This document shows, one piece after another, positions 57,909 through 64,000 of a DNA stretch of 64,000 nucleotides. Source of the stretch: Artocarpus heterophyllus (Eukaryota; Streptophyta; Magnoliopsida; Rosales; Moraceae); contig CM046332.1 in assembly GCA_025403435.1 (NCBI GenBank), positions 1,657,530 to 1,721,529 of the forward strand, read 5' to 3'. The notes under the pieces are model-generated. The model saw only the letters and a list, made by a program, of their open reading frames with translations, ran no database searches and was not told the origin of the DNA. Made by a program: the position numbers and the translations under genes. Every line of letters starts with the position of its first letter. The stretch's first letter is position 1.

Positions 57909-59030
57909 CTTTTTCTGTGGTGGCAATAATTGAGCTAAGCATCATTCAATGTTCGGGATGCATAGTAGATAGCATGTGGAAGCCTTCCAACCTGCTGCCC
58001 CAAAACAACTCCAATGGAATAATCACTGGCATCATATATGATCTCAAAAGGCATTCCCAATTTGGAGGTTAAATTAGGGGAGCTAAACCAAACGTTCCTT
58101 CAACTTTTCCAACACTGCCTTACATTTATCATAAAAAACAAAAGCCACATCTTTCTGAAGTATCATGGATAAAGGCAATGCTATCTTTGAAAAATTCTTT
58201 ATAAACTTGCAATAAAAACCTGCATGGCCAAGAAAAGAACGAATTTTGCCATGCTTGTGGGAGGTGATACGGATCATACAAGGTCTAGTTTAGATTTATC
58301 AACTTTAATACCTTTGGAAGAAACAACATGCCCCAACTATAACTTAATTCAACATGAAATGACATTTTTCCTAATTCAAAACAAGGTTAGTTTCAATGCA
58401 TTTTTTAAGCACCAGTGTAAGGTAATGTAAGCATTTCTCAAAAGAATCACCATAGACACTGAAATCATCCATAAAAACCTCTATGATGTTTTCAACATAA
58501 TCAGAGAAAGTACTTACCATACACCTTTGGAATATGGAAGGAGCATTGCAAAGGCCAAATGGCATGTGTTGGTAGGCAAAGGTTCGAAATGGACATGCGA
58601 ATGTGGTTTTCTCTTGGTCCTTTAGTGCAATTAAAATTTGATTATAACTAGAGTAACCATCAAGAAAGCAATAATGAGAATGATCAACTAACCTTTCAAG
58701 CATTTAATCAGTAAATGGTAGAGGAAAGTGGTCCTTACATGTTGCCGAATTGAGCTTGTGATAGTCAATGCAAACTCACTGCCTAGTTTGAATTCCAGAG
58801 GGAACCATTTCATTCTCTTTTATTTTTCACCATGGTGATTACCGATTTGTTTGGAACAACTTGGATTGAGCTCACCCATTGGCTATCAGAAATAGGGTAG
58901 ATCACTCTAACATCTAGGAGTTTTAGAATCTCTTTTTTCACAACTTCCATCACAATAGGGTTCATCCGACGTTGACCCTTCCTTGTGAGTTTTGATTTTT
59001 CTTCAAGTGGGATCCGGCACATGCACATGG
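57909..59030 (-). pseudogene. Athila-like reverse transcriptase and RNase H start, broken
   Basis: Minus strand, right to left: RRMNPIVMEVVKKEILKLLD (59028 end), then the RT core MLERLVDHSHYCFLDGYSSY (58703), MPFGLCNAPSIFQRCM and VFMDDFSVYGDSFEKCL (F-M-D-D catalytic motif). It continues with IRSFLGHAGFYCKFIKNFSK and the RNase H start GMPFEIIYDASDYSIGVVLG up to the N gap. Frames change near 58780 and 58370 and stops are frequent. Integrase and the 3' LTR are not seen; they lie in or beyond the gap or are deleted. Confidence 0.9.
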
Positions 59031-59309
59031 ATAGATTAATGCCTTTGATGTCAGCACCTTGATGAGCTTTTCTACTTATGCTGGTCTAAAGTTGTTGGCG
59101 ATGATGATCGGCAATGTATATCCCTTTCTTAAGTACACATATTTCTAGTGATTCGGGAGAGGTTTTATTTCCAACGTGGGAGCTTATATCACAAATGGTA
59201 GAAGTTTCTCCTTAGATGTTGGTAAATCAATGCAAGAAACATTATACCTGGGTAAAGAATCAAGAGCTTCTACAACTTCCTTCAATTGGTCATGCAAGAC
59301 CAATTCCAC

Positions 59310-59909
59310 TTATGGTTGTGTAACATCACACATCTCCAAGTGTTTATAGTTAGCAACTTCCAATTCATCTTTGCATCTTAACTTAAAAGCTTGTTGTGAC
59401 AAAGACTTGATCATATCAACTGCAAAAACAAAATATAGGTCACTTGGGTTCCTCATCAATTCAAAGATATTGAAATGGATAACCTCACCATCAAATTCCA
59501 TGGTTAAGGTTCCATCATGCACGTCTATCTTTGTTCGAGCGGTCTTCAAGAATGGTCTTCCCAACATGGGCTTCGAGTTGGGAGATGTTTCATCCTCCAT
59601 TTTGAAAACGTAAAAATCTGCAAGGAAAAATAATTCATTTACTTGCACCAAAATATCCCTAACAACTCCTCCAAGATAAGTATTAGAAAGGTCTACAAGT
59701 TGTATAATAACACCAGTTTCCTCAAGTGGTCTAAGATTTAAGGTAGCATAAATAGAGTATGGCATGACATTTATAGATGTTCCTAAATCTAGCATGGCTT
59801 TTTCAAACTTGGCATTTCCAATGGTGCATGGGATAGTAAATATTCTTGGATCCTTGCATTCTGGTGGTATTTTCTTTTGAAACACAGCTAAAACATTTTC
59901 CCCCAACAC
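59310..59909 (-). pseudogene. Athila-like aspartic protease region
   Basis: 199-residue open frame on the minus strand: PPECKDPRIFTIPCTIGNAK, then MLDLGTSINVMPYSIYATLN. The active-site region is DLGTSINVMP, where plant Athila/Tat elements have DLGxSINLMP. It continues to SKPMLGRPFLKTARTKIDVH. The frame is intact but both neighbours are broken. Confidence 0.85.
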
Positions 59910-60123
59910 TTACCTTTCATTACCTTTCAATTTTCGCTTGTTGGTACAAACTCTTTGAGAAATTTTACATGCCAAGGCACTTGCTTGAAGGCATCCAAGA
60001 AAGGTATGCTAACTTCTACATTTTGAAAGGTTTCCAAGATTTCTTTCTCTTGCTCCTCTCTCTTAGATTTTGCAAACCTGCTTGGAAAACGAGGTGGAGT
60101 AACATAAGAGGGGATGTAAGGTT

Positions 60124-61480
60124 TTATACTTGCATTGGGTGATGGAGTGTATTGAGCTTGGGGAAGACTATCCTCTTGATGTATGGCCTACTCTTTCTTG
60201 CTCTCTTCCTTCTCACTTGACACCCATTGTGGTATGCTTGATTGTCCTTCCAATTGTTTTCCATTCCTAAGGTCACTGCACTTGCATTTTCTTTTGGATT
60301 TACCATTGTTTGGGATGGCAATTTTCCTAAACTTTGAGCTTCCAACTGACCTGTTGTTGTAGCCAATTGGCTTATTTGGTGCTCCAAATTTTGGATGCTT
60401 GCTCTTGTATCTTGTTGGAATTGCATGGTGCTAACAACAATGGTTTTAACAAGACCTTCTAATGATGCACTTGTATTTCATAGAGCCAGCTATGGTTGGG
60501 CTTGGTATGGCTATTGAGCCCTTGGTTGAGTGTAGCTCGGTAGTCATCCATTCATGATTGGATTAGGGACTGTCGGCGGTTGATTTCTTCCATAGCTAAA
60601 GTTTGGATGATCCCTCTATCCTTCATTTTAAGTGTTGGCGTAAGGATCATATTTTTCTTGGTTGCCCCGAGAATCCTCTAATGGCGTTGGCTTATTCTAT
60701 GGAACCGTCTTGCAAGGTTGGACACATGTTGGTGAAGTGATCGAAAGTGGAACAAATTCCGCATACCTTTGCTTGTTACATATTTCCCATTGCCATTTGT
60801 TGAACAAGCGATGTGAGATGTTATAGTTGTTGCTCAATGGTTGAAGAAGTGCAAATCTCATTCACTTTCTTTGGTTGTGGTAGTGGTGGTTCTTGACAGG
60901 TGCCAAATTTTAAGGAGTTTGATGTTATATTTGCAATTAGAGCTTTTACAACTTCAGAGTCTTGTCACCTAGTGTTCCACCACTTACGGCATTAATCATG
61001 CTTCTAACCATCAATATAAGACCTTCATAGAAGTATTGGACAAGGAGTTGTTTATTGATTTGGTGATGAGGGTAGGTTGCACACAATTTCTTGAACCATT
61101 CTCAATACTCATAGAGGGAATCACCATGGTATTGTCGAATGCCATAAATTTCTTTTTAGATGGTGGTTGCCTTAGATTCAGGAAGTACTTCTCAAGAAAG
61201 AGCTTATTCATGTCATTTCATGTGGTAATGGAGTTGGGAGGTAGGTAGTAAAGCCACTTTTTAGCAAAATACACCAAAGAAAATGGAAAGACTCAGTTTG
61301 ATTTGTTCTTTAGGAATTCTGGTAGGTCTTATGGGTGAACATACTACATGAAACTCTTTGAGATGCTTATGTGGGTCTTCTCCTATGAATCCATGGAATG
61401 TAGGTAAGAGGTGGATTAGCCCGGATTTAAGCTCAAAGGCCACTTCATGGTTTGGATATTAAATGTAAAGTGGTCATTAG
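60124..61480 (-). pseudogene. Athila-like gag, fragmented
   Basis: Right to left: LKSGLIHLLPTFHGFIGEDP and HKHLKEFHVVCSPIRPT (61443-61261), the typical start of the Athila gag domain. Then NKLFLEKYFLNLRQPPSKKK (61211-61011) and TRASIQNLEHQISQLATTTG in the C-terminal part (60426-60124). Frameshifts separate the blocks. Confidence 0.85.
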
Positions 61481-61839
61481 TCGAGAATCAATGCAGTCAA
61501 CTTTTTGTGTATTTGGTTGTTGTTGCTTGCTAGGATCTATTCTTGTTCTTGGTAGTCTGAGTATTTTGAAGAATTACTTGATGCTGATAGTTTGACATTT
61601 TGAGCTCAGTTGAACTCTGATGATAGTCTAAGTGTTCCACATGGAGGTGACGATGGGAATAGAGGTGATGGTTATGACTATGTGGCTTCTAAGAAGTGTT
61701 AGATTCTTATAAGTCTGTCTTCAATGTTATCATTGGACATTCAAATTTGTAAAAGCTTGAAAAATAAGAAAAACAACACAAAAGGGTAAAACTGAAATAA
61801 AATGAAAAACCATTAACAATTTAATTAAAATTTCAATCT

Positions 61840-61856
61840 TCGGCAACGACACCAAA
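61840..61856 (-). promoter_or_regulatory. Athila-type primer-binding site
   Basis: On the minus strand TGGTGTCGTTGCCGAAG matches the Athila/Tat-type site TGGCGCCGTTGCCGGGG with a few changes, some at CpG. That site is usually paired with Asp tRNA. It marks the inner edge of the 5' LTR. Confidence 0.82.
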
Positions 61857-61857
61857 A

Positions 61858-63591
61858 CTTTGAGAGCGTCTCGAAGGGCCCTCAAATGATAAAACCTTGT
61901 TGGGTTTATAATGGTCATTATTGAGTACAATGACAAGCAATGATGATTTTTGTGAGGATTGAATTTAATTAATTTGTTATTATTTTTTATATTGTTTTTA
62001 TAAAAGTTTTAATTTACCTAACTAAAATAAATAAACAAGCATAAAATTTCAAGGATTAAAAACAATAATAATAAAGCAGGTTAAAGGTTCATTCTTCACC
62101 ATTCGACAATGTTTGTGCAATTAATCCTAGAATTATTCTCAAATTTTCTATTGAAATTAACAATCGTAGATAGAAACAAGCTCTGCAATCTCAATCTTTC
62201 CTTATTTTGTAGTTTAGGAAAAGAAGCTCTTCACTAAATCTTTTATCATTTAACAACCTAGGACTAACTCTCTAGATTTAATCTAAAGGAAGCATTATGC
62301 TTAGAGAAATAGGTTAATCTAGGCAACAAACATACAAGTTTGGTTCATTTAATCTAGGTTACATTTCATATGCAATTACATGAAAACTTGACCAAAATTA
62401 GGGACCACATTGTGCTACTTATGGTTAAAAACATATGACAATTACGGATCAAAATTTCTAATCTAGCATTGAGCAAAATTAAAGTTTCATTTGGTTAGCC
62501 ACCCTAAATAACACAATAAATCAATCATGAATAACAATTTTGCTGAAACATAAGCAATTTCAATTGAAAATCTGGAGAGCAATTCATACAATCAATTACA
62601 CAAGCACGTCTAAGGCAAAATTCACTTTTAACCACAAAATATCTAGCCAAACATAATTGAAATTGGAAATAAAAGCATAAACTTAGCAACATTAAAACTC
62701 AAATTGATGAACTAGAAGGAGTGTTGATGAAGATCTTCAAAGAAATCCAAGTAGCAGTCCTCTTGATCTCCCTCTTGATGAATAGTAAAATTAGTTTATG
62801 GGGTTGAAAATGCATCAAAAACATGTTTAGAGGTATGGGTCGCTTGTTGGGTCACGCGGTCACACAAAAGACTTGGCTAGCATGCTTGTAGGTAGCCAGT
62901 GGTTGGCGTTGGCGTGCCTGGCAGTGTACTCAGGAGGTTGTAAGAGGTGTTGGTGCGCCTATTGTTGTGTTGGTGCATATGGGGTACGACCAAGGAGCCT
63001 GTTGCATGTGCTAGGTGCACCAGATGGCTACGCAGCGGCACAACGGCCTCTGGTTTCGTCAATTTAGTCGTTTCTCCTCTGTTTCAACTCTAATTTGTGT
63101 TCTGCGACTTTTGTTGGACTCTAAATTGAATGCTTGATATTTTAAACTCTAAAAATCTTCATTTCCTTCCTCTTTTTATTTTAATATTAAAATACCCAAA
63201 AACAAAATAAAAATAAAACATAATTACTCAAAAAAATTAGGCGGTAAATGCAAGGAAAAATGATGCAAAAATATAACAAAATATGCACTTATTATTAAGG
63301 CACGTAAAGGACACACTCTCCTTAAAATATATTTGTTCTCTCCAGGGGTGCTTAAGATCACGATGAGCATTTGCTTATGAGTATATAATGATGATCGAGC
63401 AGGATTTTGGCACCACAAATACTACTCCAGTGAACTTGAAATCGCACCTTTACTATATCATTAGAGCACCTAAAAACTCTAAGGAAACTTAAACCTAACA
63501 ATGCAAAAGAAAGTAGAAAGAATTTCACAATTGGTGTATGGAAATGTGTTGAAGATAATCTCTCTATATAGGCCGTTGTGCGGGTGTTACA
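61858..63591 (-). mobile_element. Probable 5' LTR of the Athila-like element
   Basis: Non-coding sequence on the far side of the primer site. The right end, read on the minus strand, is TGTAACACCCGCACAACGGC at 63591, a plausible LTR start. Length would be ~1.73 kb. A GC-rich patch lies at 62870-63060. The outer boundary is uncertain because no second LTR is visible. Confidence 0.5.
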
Positions 63592-64000
63592 AACCTGAAA
63601 ATAATTTGAATTATTTCTAGAATAATGAAACTTTAATCTGATGGTTACAACCTTTAAAATTTGAGTTTAACTTGCCCACTATCATGCCCAAATTCATGAA
63701 TTAATGTCCAAAAATTCCAACAACATATTCATATTTAATGCCCAACAATGTTTGTTGATATTCTGAATTTAATCTAAAAATAAATCTAGGTTTTAAGTTG
63801 GAAAAAGAAATAAAAAATTTTCAAAACAAAGCCTGCACAAGGATAAGCCTAATAGAGCGACATTCGCATCGCTCACATTGAAAAGGTGCAAAATTGGCTT
63901 TTAACCCACTGGCCCGATGATTTGTACCCTCGTGTGTGATAGAGGCTCTTGTGTTCATGTTCTTACCCAAGATAAAAAGTGAGAGAACCTTAAACATGTT
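63592..64000. other. Flank without recognised feature
   Basis: AT-rich sequence up to the window end; no gene, LTR or repeat signature seen. Confidence 0.5.

Noticed and set aside
62873..63067. GC-rich frames near the window end
   Set aside because: Composition effect within the probable Athila LTR; no start context or domain.
1..64000. tRNA and rRNA genes
   Set aside because: No cloverleaf-type gene or ribosomal sequence was recognised; the tRNA-like matches are retrotransposon primer sites only.

Overview
This is plant nuclear DNA, most likely from a eudicot. It is AT-rich and dominated by nested LTR retrotransposons of plant-type clades (Tekay/Del-like and Athila-like Ty3-gypsy, Ty1-copia), with plant CACTA and foldback elements. 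The only intact host gene seen has plant introns and encodes the plant tethering-complex protein MIP3. The species cannot be named from the sequence. One run of 100 N (57809-57908) marks an assembly gap.

Layout. 1-6053: a Tekay-like Ty3-gypsy element (LTR family 'A', primer site, gag-pol with three lesions). 6054-8520: a second family A LTR, joined in mid-LTR to the end of an LTR of another family ('B', 8521-8828). This is followed by the 3' end of a Tekay-like pol gene and a complete 3' LTR B (9605-11796), then another integrase scrap. 12843-14070: a broken phospholipase A1/lipase gene. 16645-25005: minus-strand material made of an LTR B fragment with a 334-bp tandem duplication and a gypsy element 'C'; a 3.0-kb solo LTR A (19239-22244) sits in the middle of C's integrase active-site motif. 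25565-26092: a near-perfect hairpin CACTA-type MITE with a 3-bp target duplication. 26.5-36.1 kb: relic elements (a copia LTR relic, CACTA remains, a large inverted-repeat element, small MITE-like foldbacks) in AT-rich sequence. 36767-41546: MIP3, seven coding exons, 868 residues, apparently intact. 42773-52465: a complete young Ty1-copia element with two 2034-bp LTRs (about six differences by eye), a TCTTC target duplication and an uninterrupted 1317-residue gag-pol. 52716-55.8 kb: a gypsy LTR 'E' with primer site and a decayed interior. 57209-57762: a broken LOG-like gene. 57909-63591: a minus-strand Athila-like element.

The strongest unexplained signal is a 12-bp interrupted palindrome, TCGGC-NN-GCCGA (NN usually AG or CT). 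It occurs in arrays of about 2-8 copies whose starts are spaced very regularly, mostly 21-22 bp (two helical turns), with unrelated spacer sequence between copies. The arrays occur in LTRs of families A, B and E, in the LTRs of the copia element, in an old copia LTR relic, and in the copia leader. They are therefore shared by unrelated gypsy and copia elements. Phasing, palindromy and position (in the copia LTR, 120 bp upstream of a TATA box) suggest a cooperative DNA-binding array, but this is inference.

How the parts work together: MIP3 is the one gene expected to serve the cell (ER-Golgi trafficking). The copia element looks able to make its own transcript, capsid protein, protease, integrase and reverse transcriptase. 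Everything else is in decay.
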